In this document: in pieces, positions 25,509-40,300 of the stretch
Layout: every line of letters begins with the position of its first letter
Numbering within the stretch: position 1 is the stretch's first letter
Translations under genes and position numbers: made by a program
Origin: Temnothorax longispinosus
Taxonomy: Eukaryota > Arthropoda > Insecta > Hymenoptera > Formicidae
DNA length: 64,000 nucleotides
Direction: 5' to 3'
NCBI RefSeq assembly: GCF_030848805.1
Contig: NC_092360.1
Span: forward strand, 21,059,701-21,123,700
Notes under the pieces: model-generated
Database searches by the model: none
What the model was told of the DNA's origin: nothing
Seen by the model: the letters and a program-made list of their open reading frames with translations, nothing else

Positions 25509-25771
25509 CACGGAAAGAACGGTTTTGTTGAAGTATCTAAAAATTTAGCTAAATACAGATCTGAAAATAATTTTGTTGCACCAGCAAAATAATTATAGTA
25601 GCTAGGTCGCTGAAGTACTATGATAATGCTATAAAAAGTTTCGACATTTTAGCAATCAGTTTGAGTGTTGTACGTAATTATTTCAATGGTGCAACAAAAT
25701 TATTTTCAGATCTGTAGATATATACATATGGCTAAATTTTTAGATACTTCAGCAAAACCGTCCTTTCCGTG
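25509..25771. mobile_element. 263-bp MITE with CACGGAAAG ends
   Basis: The left end reads CACGGAAAGAACGGTTTTGT. The right end, in reverse complement, reads CACGGAAAGGACGGTTTTGC. The arms continue through GAAGTATCTAAAAATTTAGC and CAGATCTGAAAATAATTTTG. The inverted arms cover roughly 100 bp each side of a central spacer. No clear target duplication is seen. A decayed fragment of the family lies near 1560-1624. Confidence 0.78.
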
Positions 25772-28700
25772 AGTAATTTTAATAAAATCTCAATTATATA
25801 TATTTAATTTTTTGTTAGTCATTATTATGTTTTGCCATTATTAAAAATATTATTAAATTGATTCTAGTATTGATGATAACGAGACTGCCCTTCCGCTTTC
25901 TACACTTTTGTGTGAGCAAGTATTAATCATCTAGTGGGAATCATGAGCAGATAAACGACGAATGTGAATGAATAGAAAAATGCATCAGATTATAATTTAT
26001 GGTTAGAGGAAGAATCAAAATGTAGATACAGTGTTTTTGTTAAAAAAAAAAAACTGCAATCGCATCCTTCATGCGCTTCACAAATTGGAATAAAGGAGTT
26101 CCTCTGGAGAGAAATACTACGAGATGACGCTTGTTTTGATCCGCGAGATGGAAGAGAAAGTAGGTCACAAATGATATGATGACATCCGGTTTCATGAAGT
26201 CGACCGTAGTGTTTTCATACTAACATTCTTAAAAATTTATGGAGATAATTTATTTCGCACGAAATACAACATCATATATTTTCTCGATAAGTCTGAACAC
26301 ATTGCTTCTAATTTTAAAAGCTCCATCAAAAGAAAGTAATGCATGAATCAATTGTAAATATTAAATGACCTAATCATATTACTTCGAATTAATGTTTGTA
26401 TTCTAAATATTACATTTATAACTACATAAAAAATATGTGAATATATAATACATCTATCAACTAATAAAAAGGTAAATTTCAATAATTTATAATCCTTTCA
26501 AATATTATTTCATTTAACAAATTAATCATTAATGTAAAGAAAAATGGTTTTTGATGTGCAACTTACTATTATCTTTACATTTGAAATAAAGAATTAAAAA
26601 TATTTTATTATATATGATAATATTTGTATTGTGCATTGCATATTTTCTATATGATTAAAAATTCATCTAAAAGTCATTTCCGAATATGTAATGTTTAATA
26701 ATTTTATTCATAAGAAAAATCTGAAAATGGAATATTGCCAATATTATCTGTCCGATGTCTATTAAAAAGACTTTTGATTTAAAAAATTACAAGTCGATAA
26801 CATTAAATTAGAGTTACATAGTTTCTAATTAAAATATTTAATTAGTGCAGGAAAAATAAGACTAATAAATTTTAATTAATTAATTTTATGTTTTTACACA
26901 TTATTAGGTAAAAAATAACTTAAATAAGACGTCTATGTAAAGTCATTTAAATTAAAGTGCTACTTGACTGATGTTAATTGACCAATAAAATAAGTTTTAA
27001 TGCTCTCTCTTCCGCGATAAATATGTAAAGATTTATTTTATTTGTATAATAATTACATTAAACGGTCGTAATAAGTGTGATAAGTTGTCGAAATTTAACA
27101 AAATAACAATTTATAAGTATAATCCAATTAAACAACCCACTTTAAGACCTCGGCATTATCATTTATATTATTTTACTAAAGTTTTCTTTTTCTAGAAAAA
27201 TATTCTAGTTTTTTACTTATTTTGGAAACTTTTAGTAAGTTTATATTTATTATCTTTCTTACTTGGATACATGCTTATCCAAGTTTAAGATAGATATAGC
27301 AATCAAGAGAAAGTTATATGCGGTTAATTATAAGTAAGTGACCATTGATCAAAGCTATCGAAGTTACGATTAGCTTTCAATACAAGAAACACGGCTAAAG
27401 GCGATATCTGCCTATACTCCAACACCACAAATTATCTACAGACCATATCGTATTACGTATCCGACATTTTACGAGCAAACTTGCGACCTCGAGTTTCCAG
27501 CAACATGCTGCTTCCATCACATAGTTGTGGTCATGATACCTGAATCGAATGTGGCTTGTATGCGACTCATGTGTGCGATGCGCACGTTGCATACTTTGAA
27601 ACTAGAATTCGTGAAACGTTTTCGAACTTATACTCGACAACCGTAAAATTTTGGGCACAAATGTTTCATATTTTCGCGGCGCTACATTCTTAGTTTTCTT
27701 TTGTTACAAAAACAAAAGAACAAACATGTTCAATTACTTCTGAATAAAAGACTTTTGTTATATACTAGAAAATATTTTTAGCTTATTAGAAATTTATTAA
27801 CAAATGTTAATCTATTAATATTAAATATAAAATAAAAGGTTAGAAATAAAAATACGAATTAGATAAAATAAAAATTAGAAAGTGTGTACTGCACAAGAGC
27901 AGTTTAATAGATTTGTTGCATACGTATGTTTTTAACACTATTATTAATAGTATTCTTAATTTTATACTGTTGGTTACCTTTCTTTTTATCCACGTAGGAA
28001 GGTATCACAAAAATTTTTTAAAAATTCGGTGCAACATGTATATTTCAATGAATATCCTCAAAGAATCTTGCATATCGCGCGCCACGGATAGCTTGCCGTT
28101 ATTATTATGTCCGCGCCGTGTCGACAATTCTCAAAAACAAACTCCGAGGAATGCGGCATTTTATCTCGTACCTCGCGTTCAAATGGCACGTGCAACCGCG
28201 TTATTCGTGCGTATATGCGCAACACATTCCCAGATACGCATACATTCGAAAGAAATCGATTCATATCATACTTGTGGTTTTGATGCGGGACTACACTTCG
28301 ATATTTGCGCAAAGAGCATAGTGCTATATGTATATCGTGCTTTCAGGTGCCCACTAATATCGCACGAGATAACGTGCCTGTGAATTTTTAATTTCCAACG
28401 TGATATAAAAAAGACTTGAGCGATCGATGTTCTTATACATTCTCCGATATTAGACTTCCGCCGCGCATAATTAAATAGCGTGCCTGACCGTGGCATGTAT
28501 CAGGACTATCAGGTCCTCATTCTACGTATAATTATATAATCGTCACTGTTTCTACTAACGCGATCGTTCCGCATATACGGGTTTTTCAGACGATTATCGG
28601 CTAACTTACTCCGACAGCGATCTAAGTTGGCCTTTTGCGGTTCGGCGTGTCGAACGAACGTGAACGAGCCGTTCGTTATAAATACCTTGGCAAAACGGTG

Positions 28701-29132
28701 CCATTAATCAACCCCGTTCTTCGTCGCGCGCGCACGAGAATGCTAGACGTTCTGGTAGACCGCTTTGCCGGGCGTATTCGCTAATAAATGTTTCACGGTG
28801 ACATGTACACCGGCGACGTTCTCTGCGGTTCAACGCCACTGCCGTTCTACGGTAAGCGGAACGTCCGTCCAAACTCTCATCCCGCTTACTTCTTCGTTTA
28901 CCAATGTACCAGCGACTATCGGCTTCTCAATCTATAATGTCAAAGGACAAAAGTCCGTGCGCTAAGGTGATGGCTATATCCGATGCAATTCGATGCTGAT
29001 ATATGGTAATTGATGATGATACATACCTTAAGCTTCTACTTAGAATAAATATCTAAGAATCTTGTAAATAAAAACAATTTTTAAGTTTTTTAAATATTTA
29101 TTACATAAACAGCTGTCTTATAATAAGCTTTT
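25772..29132. other. AT-rich non-coding stretch
   Basis: Very AT-rich to about 27,350, then mixed composition with a GC-richer patch at about 28,560-28,970. No supported gene. A TTATAAATACC motif at about 28,676 is promoter-like but isolated. Confidence 0.4.
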
Positions 29133-29361
29133 GGGCCTGAACAGAATAGCTGACTTATAATTTTAAGACAATGTTTTATGCTTTAAGGCATTGTCTTTCG
29201 CAACACACAATACTGTCTTGTGTCTCAAGTCTTAAACATATGTATAAAGTGTCAACGTTTGTAAGACTTGAGACACAAGACAGTATTGTGCGTTCCTAAA
29301 CAAAGATTTAAAGCATAAAACATTGTCTTGAAATTATAAGTCAGCCTTTCTGCTCAGGCCC
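29133..29361. mobile_element. 229-bp hairpin MITE, GGGCCTGA ends (Tourist-like)
   Basis: The element begins GGGCCTGAACAGAATAGCTG and ends with the inverse (CAGCCTTTCTGCTCAGGCCC). TTT flanks both sides, a possible 3-bp target duplication. The arms fold along most of their length: GACAATGTTTTATGCTTTAA pairs with TTAAAGCATAAAACATTGTC, and TACTGTCTTGTGTCTCAAGT pairs with ACTTGAGACACAAGACAGTA. The loop centres on about 29,245. One arm carries a few extra bases (GGCATTGTCTTTCG-like). No coding content. Confidence 0.82.
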
Positions 29362-31322
29362 TTTCTCTCAAAAACAGATGAATTTTTGCGTTGAGACGTG
29401 TAAAATCGCGTGTCTTTAATCGTATTTTTAAAATTCAAGGTAAATTTTTTTATATTATTACATTGTGCTTTTTCATTTAATGTGTAGATATTTTCTGCGT
29501 GAAGTCAATCCAACGCATTGGCAGTTTCCAGTATTACATACCAGTTCTGCAAATATTCGTTAAACAAGGAAAATTTGTCGAACATATCAGACTTCCGTAT
29601 TTTCGTCGCATTTCGAGTCTCTATTTCATCCCAACATTACGAACGCGCGGACCCGTTCTCTCGACAGGATACATAATCTGCAATTGTATTATACGATGTA
29701 CGCGTTTTCCGCCGTATAGCTATATGCGGATTAAATTAATTTAGTAGCGTGCAACGTTGGGAAACGGCAAACGCATCGACCACGTCGCGTGGGAATTGCT
29801 GGGAAGTTTTCGGTACTGCGTTTTCGTCGGCGCTCCCACAAATTCTCTCCTTCTCGCTCCCACTTATCCTCAACCTTTCTTCATCCTTTCCTCCCTCTCT
29901 CTGTTCTTTATAACTATGCGACATGTTGTATGCATCTCTTGCTACCGGACGACACGTGGATTAAATTAATTTTCCGGCGAGCGTTCTAGCTACTTGCGCA
30001 AAAGCGGCGTTAATGCTGGCGTGGCAGGTGGTTGGGCAAAATGATTTCCGTGTGGAAACTGTAACCAGAGCCGTGGTCTTAAATTAAGAACCGGGATTAA
30101 AAAGTGAGTCGTACCGTATACGCGCCGGTGAAGTAGTAAGTCAGATCATATTTATGAGACTCTTAGGTTTAAGTTTTGTTCATTAAATCTTTTTTTTTAT
30201 TACTAAAGGCGAGCACGTGTACATAAAATGAGTAGTAAATATTACGTTATTTTTTTAATAATCCTTAAAGTAAATGGTCCGTATAATAACTCGAGCAAAC
30301 TTGACACTTGCATAATTACTTCATTAATCTATTTGATCATATTCTATATTTGATCTTAACGTTTCTGATGTATATAAATTAGAATAACATATAAAATTAT
30401 AATGTAATTCAAAGTGTAATTTTATTAACTTATAGGATCTTAACAATTTTATTGATTGATTTTACGGTTGTTCTTAATTAACTCATCAGTTAAAATTTAA
30501 AATTATATTCTGTAATATTCATATGCGTTACATTATTCATGAATACAATTAAGTAATTTACTTATATAATTTTATCTCTCTACATTTGTACTACATGTTT
30601 TTTCTTCTTTCGAGTTAAAATAATAAGAATATTAATGCAAAATAAAAATTTTATTATGTAAATTTAAAATTTTCCAAAAAATGTAATGCAAGTTATCATT
30701 TATTTTTCATTTTAGAGGAAAAATTATCCTCACGATTACAAGTACATCCACGTTAATTGATTACCCCTGTAACTAAATTCCACCTAACAATAAAGCAGAG
30801 ATCAAGCTTTGTCGTTTGATTTCGCGCGTTAATACGCTAATGTATTCCCTATTAGCGTTCCCGACCGAATTATTACCGGGCATCGATCATAGAAATTTGA
30901 CACTTATATGCACCGAAATTTCGCTAACACCACCATGGTCCTGTGCTCGAGAATGATCGATTGCCCTTTACCGTGATTGATCCAGAGCTACCGTGTAACG
31001 TTCGACGTTGGGATGAAGGGTCGCACCCTTCTCTCGAAGCATAAAGGAACCTTAGTCGCACGCAATCGATCGCAGCAATTGGAAAATCATGACTGACCAA
31101 TCAGATAAGATCGGTGGGATAATCAATCAAGACCTTGTTTGGTTTAAGTACGACTAATTCTCGTTTTAGTAATTATGTCAAATAGTATAATTGAGACGAA
31201 CAAATTATAAATAATGAAAGTAATAAATTTCCTTTACTTTTGGTGTTCTACTGTAATATATAATGCAATAAATATATTATTCTATAATTCTTCATACAAT
31301 CTATTTTCTTTAATATATAAAT

Positions 31323-31371
<49 letters not shown>

Positions 31372-34300
31372 TTAACGCGTAATAATTGTGTTCCAGTAAT
31401 TATGTTCAAATATAATTATCATGTAACGAAAAATAATTGTATCGATCGGGCAATGTTTCGATGATAAAAGGCTAAAAAAGAAACAGATTTCTGATCGATC
31501 GGAAAGCAAAAATTCGTATCCATTGCACGCGATGCCCTCGAAAATCTTTCAGGCATTACATCGTCCTTGATCAATGATTACTGGAATCGACAGGATCGAT
31601 TGGTTGACATATCGTTGTTGGCTGATAAGACACGATATAATTTCGCGGTACCAGCCGGAGTAAATATAGTTATAATCAACCGCCGCGCGCTGGTTTTTTC
31701 GAGGTTGGTAATAAAAGCCCGAGTTCTTCGACGAAGAAAGACCGGGGTGGATAAAAGCGCCGTAAGGGAATCTGCGAGAATTCCTCAAGATCGATGTACG
31801 ATACCGTAGACGAAGGGGGCCTACTTTTCGAGGCTTTCGATATTGCATCGCCGCTTGTCAATAAACTTGAAAAAAAATTTCCATAAACCTATGGAACGTA
31901 ATTATACGATCTTTATATTCTCGGCACAATTATTACGAGATTATTAAACTAATTTGTGCGTAATAATATGGCCGGTCTTTTTTAGTCTTTGCTTCTTATA
32001 ATAATTAAATTCTTTTCGAGGCACGTATACATTATTAAGAAAAATTCTCCGACTAGTTCGAATACGAACATAATTATTGTCTTATTATAGCCTGTTACGT
32101 ATTTGTTGAATCGTTTTACTTCGTAATCCACTTTGGTTCACACGCTCTTGACATACGACGACGGGAGCAAACGGTGTTACTTAATAGGAAAGATCAAGGC
32201 TCTGCGGTCTCCTTAATTTGAATCAACGGTGGTCACGTTGCGGCAGGCATCCAGTTTGGTCACCCAGACCTCAAGTAGTCAAGCCTATCAAAGTGCGGTG
32301 CATACCAACACGCGTTCTCCTAAACCTATATCAAATCTGTGTGTCTCCATATATATGCATATATCGATGCACGTTGCTATACCTCTGTCGCACGCTTGAA
32401 TATGTCGCGCAATGCATCTCCGCCGCCCAAACTTCACTGCCGACAGCTTCGCTTATACATCTACGTTACTAATCAAGTTCTACGGTTGCTCGCTCCCGTC
32501 GGACTCATCTTTCGTCTCTCCTGTTACAACGAGCGCGCTTAAAGTACTTCAGAGCTACGGAGAACGGTCACTTACGAAGCAAAATACCTGTACCTAACCG
32601 CTTACTCTCGAGACTCAGAGGACTTAGGGCTGTTTTTAGCGGTATAAAGTGTTCCTTACAACTTCCTAGCAGTTAAGACTAGCGGTCTCCGGTTACCGAA
32701 ATATGCATAATGCATGGGAAGAGCACCTTCTTCGCTCTTCGGGTAGGTTATGAACGTTGTCACAGATTATCGTATTCAGCACTCTGTTGCGGGCGCAAGA
32801 AAGTACAACCTTCGACGATTTTATCAGTTTATATCTGAATTGAGTAATAAAAACCATGTATAGCAAAGATAACGCAGTACAAATATACAATATCTTATTT
32901 TATCTCTCGTTTAAATAAAGCACTTATATTCAAGATATTGGCTCAAATTGCAAATATTGATAATTTGTTATAAAAACTATATTTCAGTGAATATCGATAA
33001 TTATCGATATACGAACGAATTTTGGGAAAGAGATATAACGTGATGCCAAACATTCTTAAACAAATGAGTGTTTATTGGAATTTTGCTCGATAGAGTACAA
33101 AGCGAGATAACCAACCACTCCGCCGTGCTTGCTTTCATCCAAACCCCTCACATTCATCGCTCTTCCAGACAGTCCTTTTCCTGCTTATGGCGAGCGCGCG
33201 ACTGCCTCGGATATTTCCATTTACCTTTTACTCTGGCAAACAAGAAGGGATCCTCGTGGCTGTTCAAACGAGATCTCCAATAGCTCGTGGAAATTGGGTA
33301 GACATTGGAAATGAATCGAAAGAGCAAATAACGCGGAGCAAGGGGGCGGCGTGCTCTTCGGTGAAGTGGCGAACCGATGAGTGGCGTCGGGGACTCGGTC
33401 GCAGCCTTTGTGTCAGCGACGGGGAGGAGTAGTAGACCGGGAGGGGGGGAGGTTTGAAACAGCGAGGAGTTGAAGCGCACTCCGATGTACGTACGCGGAA
33501 CACGATTTTACGGCACTCACGAGGGATGCTCGGAACGCCCTCGATAATCCCACGAGCGCTCTTGATCTGCTTGATCCGTTTCCGCTGTCTCTATCCCTCC
33601 CACTCTATCGCCACGAGATGTTTAAATGGCCCTGACGAATTATACACGATGAATTCCATTTGCGACAGTAGTTTAATGTTTAGCAATATCCTCGAACGTA
33701 ATTCGACGAGTCGATTAGCGAGCGGAACTTCGAACTTTCGGGTAAGATAAACTTTCGATCGATATGTATATTTAACGATCGCGCCATGTTATATATATTT
33801 AACACGACGGTAGAGCTCACAAGTTGTAACGGTGCTTTTTAACATTGCTTACGCGAAAAGGTTACGGAAGTACTTGCTAACAAGTCCAAAGTTTCTACCG
33901 TGGAGAAGGGAGGCGTGTGCTCGAGCGGGAATATACGTCTGGAATTAATAATGCGCCGCTAAAGCTTTACCCATATAATACGCGGGCTAAGTACGGCAGG
34001 TGCGCGACTCACCGCGTATATTTAGGTTAGTCGAGCTAGTACCACTACCAGTATTATCAGCGCATTCGTTGTACCACTCATACGAAAATTATGCGTTAAT
34101 ACCTTAAATTACATTACTATTTATTTTATATGAGAGAAGCTGCGATAATTGATCGGTTTTAAATATGCTGGAAAGAGTGATATGCTCATTATATCCAAAA
34201 GTATTTTTTTCTAGTCTATTTGTGTTAGCCTATAGTTTTCTGTTATTTTGCTAACATGCTTTTATTTGACAGATATCTGTTTCTTTAGTAATCACAGTCC

Positions 34301-37300
34301 TGTACGTATGTCGTAGCAATTTTATATCCTTTCTTCTTAATATAAAATGTCGCTAATTTTTTACACTAAGATGTTAACATTTAATTGTTATCACTTACTA
34401 CTACGCTGTTTATTTGCATTCTCAACATATTATTTTTCAAAGAATTTCTCATATGACGGATACAAGATAGTGCTACTTCCTGTCATAATTACATCGCCAT
34501 ATCATGTTACTGACCGCAACAGAGATAGTATGTCATCAGTGGTAACAAGATAACCATATGCAATGCTGGGCATAAATTGCTTAATATAGAATATAGAGTA
34601 ATTCCAATTATATTCTATCTCTATTCTTTAAAAAGTAAACCTGTTCCTACTCACACAACGAATAGTCCGCCTACTATCCGGCGAAATTGAATTTTTCCCA
34701 TCTGTCGCAGGAGACGAAGACGAAAGTGTAAAGTGGAATATTTTCGTGCGGGATATTTTCGTATTTTGCATCCAGAAGCGTAAAGCGGTGCGGCGCGGAA
34801 AAGGCATTATTTCAATGCAAGCGTTAATCGAATAGAGAACAAACTTCGTAACTGATGATGGTGATTATTCAGTGCCACATGCAATATTAAATTAGCCATC
34901 ATTACCGCGTTACAAGGGATGAGAGTGCATAATTCATATTGACGGATAACAGCGGCAAAGTGAGAAAATCAATTATACTTTTTGATAGGACTGTAAGAAA
35001 CAGTACTAAAATATTAAAATCAGTCCATTATATTATTATTAAGTTCGAGATAATTTCTAACCGGTGATCAAATCAGTTTAAGTAATTGTCATAAAAGAAA
35101 CAGCTCCAAAATCTGTGACGTTATTCTAGAATATTGTATATGAGATCATTAATCTTCTCAATTCCGTTAAATAAAACGGAAAATTTGCGAGGGTCGATAA
35201 TTTGTATGTTATATAAAGACATATGTTAATCGCACGGACGTAACAATATTAATTTTCGAAACATTTCAATGTAAATGATGAGGTAATGTTAATGCATAAT
35301 AATGTTAAAGAATAAACAGATACTAAATCTTGCAACAATTATTTTTAAATATTAAGATATCTTACGATAATTATTATTTTTGCGTATAATATGTGTGACA
35401 TAAAGTAATTACGTAAATTAATTTACGTGGTTAATTCTTCAATTCTTGCGTACTAATTGTAAGTGATGTTTTTCTTTGAAGCCTATTTCATCACCGTTTA
35501 CATAGGGAATAATCGATGAGAACCTACGGCATAATAATTAACGAAGATAAATTGCACGCTGGGGAGAATACGGTAATGTATCTACTGCTTTTTTTTCACT
35601 GTATAATAATTCACGAAATTGTTAAATTTTTAATGATACTATTATGCGATGGAAAAATCTATAAAATTCCATGAATTATTGCAAACATTAGACTCGTGCA
35701 GGTAAGCATTCAACTGATCACGGTTGAAAATCGGGGGAATTATAGTATTTGGAACACGGTGAAAAAATTATAAACTACAAATTGACACAGCAATATAGAG
35801 ACCTTAAACAATTAGCCATTAGTTAACTTATCAAAAAATAAATGAAATAAATAAATATTGATAGATTCTGGTACATAGATAAGATTAGAATCGAGCGAAA
35901 ATCGAAGAGATAGGAAGCAATCGCATCCATGGCACAGATACCAGGAATTCCAGGAACCCACAGAATAGGAAATTCAGAACTAGAGAGATTATAGACATCG
36001 ACGAGATCGTCTTTCCACGATGTTCTTTTGCGTGGTAATTTAAATCGCGTAAAATCATTATTAAATTCCGTGAGAAGAATCTTCTTAATAACAGTTGAAT
36101 CAGTGGAATATAAAACTGTTCAAACATCTAATCGAATCATGACTTAATTCGTTTTGTCTGATTTAATCTCATTTTAACATTCCACAATTAATTCTTAATT
36201 GAAACTATTGATTCAATTTAATTTATCGCAATATATGTAAAACATTTTTAATTTAATCAAAAAAATTTCGAAACAATTTTTATTTCGAAATTTGATCTGA
36301 TGAAAGAAATAGATTAATTAGTATTAACAGACATTGATAACTCGTGATATCTGATTTGTGATTATGATATTTGTGAATATCTGATAGCTCTCTCCATTTT
36401 TTTAATTAATCAATTTAAATTAAATATCACATACCCTGATTTCTAGGAAGAAATTGATTCAAATTAAATTCAGAAAGATATATTACATGCTTAAAATATA
36501 ATAAATTTAATCTTTATTCTAAAAAAGGAATAATTTAATTAACTCTTTCGTGTATATGAATATACATGTATATATACAAAAAGGGTTGCTCCCTCAGCGC
36601 TTCTCGTACGTCTTTGACCGTGGAAATCGAGGTACATAAGGTGATTAGCATTTTACTGTTCGTCGAGTACTATCCTACAAAAAAAAAAAACACAGTAACT
36701 TTGAATAAGGTCTTTGACCATCATTTCCGACAAGAGCATTTCCTTCTTTTGTTTTTCTTATATATATATATATAGGTATCTCATATCTCCTTTAAAGTTA
36801 ATAAAATTTCAGCACCATTTTTATCATATTTCAGTCACTGATGTATTATTTCATTTTTCAATAATGGTATTTTCAGTTTACTATATATATCAACTCCAGT
36901 TAACAAAACTCAAAACTTTGTGTTCACTGAGTTCTCTGTAAGTATGGTTATCACTTAGGGTTATCATTTTTAATTTTCATATTATCCACGCAAATATTAA
37001 CTTCAACTCTTATTATCTTTGAGCAGACCTCTCGAAGATCTTTTCGACTTCTATTCGCTTTGACTCGCATAAAGAGAAATGTGGAATTGAAGGGAGTTAG
37101 TAGAACTTAATTGGACAAAGTGCGGCGCGTTCTGCAAGATTTTGCATAATGCGGGTAGAGCAAAACGCACTTGTTATGAAAATAGGAAAACAAATCGCTG
37201 ATCCTGGAAACCCTAGTTTCCCCTAACACCCCAAGATGTCCGTGAATTTTAATACAACCCGCGAGAGTTTCCTCTGTACTTAACAAACTTTGCCGCGGAA

Positions 37301-40300
37301 TAATTTCTAAAGTACTTCGAGCAGCTTCTCGTCTTTTAATTAATATAGCGATCGCAGCGATGCATCCTTAAATATTTATTACTCGAGTCTAACGCGCAAG
37401 CAGCTTAAGCACGAGCTATAATGTGAAAGCTCACGGAACGAATGCGACGCGCAAAATAAATTTTTTGCCAGTTTTTATTATTATGTATGCACTCTGGACG
37501 GGTGTTTATTCGATGTACAATGTGAACGTGACTATTCATCTCGGGACGCAATTTCTTGCCTAGTGTTCGTTCGCGCGCTCGCTTCCTCGCTCGCTCGTTC
37601 AGTATTTGCTCCCGCGGCGAAGGAAAATGCGAGCGTCGCATTTGCACGTTAAATCGGATAAAACGAGCGCTCGATTTACCACGGAAGTAACGCGCCATTT
37701 CAGTCATTTTGCGACACGTCCTCGTTACACAATATTCCAGTAAAATGTAAAACTTGGTTAAATTTTCAAAATGTTCAAAAGTAAGTAACTCATAAATATT
37801 TTTATTTTGTTCACTGTATTATATTAAAGTTATATAAACTTTATTTTTATTGCAGTATAACTGAGATAAAATTGTATATTAATAAATTACGCGGCACACA
37901 TATTTTTCTGAATCTAAATACTCTAGGAAATTCGTAAATAATATTAAAATAATTGATAAAGAAGCATAAGATCAAAACGTTACTTTACGTATCGTCGACT
38001 CATTGATAATTCTAACAAGTTAATTTCAAGTCTCTCAATTACAGCATCGTCAATGCTCTCGAAAACTTCGACGGTTAAATACGGAGGTAGATAGGTAAAT
38101 GCGACGAGTTTGGCAGACGAATGGTACAGCTTAACATTTTCTTTTCGTTACGTAAACTAGTTGGCTTCCCCTATAGCTCTAGAAACGGAACGCTGTGTCG
38201 TAAAGTACCGTATCTCTCGTTAGGAAAGAGAAAATGGAGCAAAGTAAAGGATGGCGCGTGGAAAGAGCAGCTTTTACACCCGTGAGAGTATTCTTTATTA
38301 CATAGTGTATACACAGTACGTCGTTTTCGCCAGAGAATCGTCTTCGTAGAATATACTTACATTTTTTGCATGATCAGTTTTTCAATAAAAATCTTTCTAA
38401 ATGTTTCATATTTTCTTTGTAAATAATAAATCGCGATGAAAGATGGAAATACTACAAAGAGATTTGAAACAATCTAGTCTATGTATATTTTAACTATTTA
38501 TATTTTTTCACAGTATTTTTATCAAATTTTTGCTAAAAATATATTGCTTTAACTAAAGGATAGAAATATAAAAATATAAAAGATTTTAAACAATTTTTAC
38601 GTTACATTCTATTAGATTAGTCTTAAAAATTGTATAAAGTTAATACGAAGTTGTATGAGTTGTAGGCAATATTTGTTCTGCAGTGTGCACCGAGAAAAAA
38701 ACGAGTCCGTAATTATAATCGAGGAAAAACAAGAGAAAAAAATTATTAATTCAAATTTCCATTAAAGCAATTTGTATTAACTTTGCATTAAAAAATGTAA
38801 GCTCGACGTTTACGCTTCAGCAAAGAGCAAAGTTTCATCCAACTGCATGTACACAAAATAAAAAATACACTATCTGATAGCTGTCTATCATTGTGTTTGT
38901 TTTGTTATGCGAACAAAAATCGATATTAAAGAGATAGATGGTTTAAATAATCTATGTAGCTAAATTGGAAACGGTTTACTGTTATGAAACCACAAAATGC
39001 AATCCCCTGAGAGATATCGGATTATTAAAATAGAACATAACCCTTTGCACAGTATTTTTGTAACTAGTTTTATCGTCGATCATCGAATACGCAACAAATA
39101 TGTAACATATTTTAGATTTATATTTATAATTTTATCTATATGTACTTTTATGTATAAATGAAATTTTAATATTATTTTATGTATAATATTTAAAATAATT
39201 TTAGAAATATTTTTTGATAGAAATAAAATTATAAAATTTTCACATATCACATATTTTTATTTCATACAAATGGAGACTTGACATAAAAAATTTGATTTCT
39301 AGAACATTGTAAATACATTGAGAATTGCGTTTTATATTATTCCAATTGATTAAACGTATATGGATAATGTATTTAATAATTTAATGTCTCAGTATTATTT
39401 TCCTATTATTAAATTATTTAATTAGATAGAATATTATACGTTATTCAACCGTTTCAGAGTTTGACCCGGTTAGAATAGATAATCAAAGAAGACGTAACCT
39501 TGCGATCGGTGACCCGATTCACTTGGTAGAAGATATGAAGCTCTGCGGCGGCGCTTTGGGGGCTTCGATGGCCCACTTCTCAAACTTGGCGAGGCGATAG
39601 GGCAGTTTAGTCTAGGTCGACAATGGACCGCGGTGGTAAAAGCAGACATTGTTATCAGGAACAACGACTTTGAACAATTGTGACCGATAAAAGTTCTATT
39701 TTGATACGCATGTCAAACTATCTAGACATTTCTTATCAACATGTTTAGTAAAAAAAACACGTTTAGTAATATTCACAATTATGTATTCAGACGTCAAACG
39801 TTGTTACAAAAAATTGAAAACCAAAGTAACCGATATCTGTTCTCTAGTTTTATCTATATTCGCTTCTTCATTAGACATATTTTTCCTTATAAAGAAAAAT
39901 TATGTTTATATTGCGTCAAGCGCTTGCTTAATTATAACGGGACTTTGCAGCCTATCGTCCATAAAACAGTTTAGTCGACAGAATTACATTACTGGGATGA
40001 TAACAGGATGTCGATAATAAGAGCGAACAGAAAGCTTATCCCATTCGATAAAAATTGAGCGTATTGGGGTTAATCGTGACGAAATTGTCGTCCGGTCCGG
40101 TGTAAGCTATGGTTTAAATGACGAATCGCTCGTCAGATATACCTACGCGAAGCGATGCTGATTGCACGAAGCTGCCTGCACGAGACTGCAGTGCAAGTGA
40201 TTCGCGGAACAATCGATCGCGGTGCATATATTCTCCTGCCAATACGTCGATAAATCATCCTGACAGGACGAGAGAAAAGTTTTTAGGGAAGATGAAGGAA

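Noticed and set aside
28676..28686. TATA-like TTATAAATACC
   Set aside because: Isolated motif with no accompanying initiator, GC block or downstream exon that I can support.
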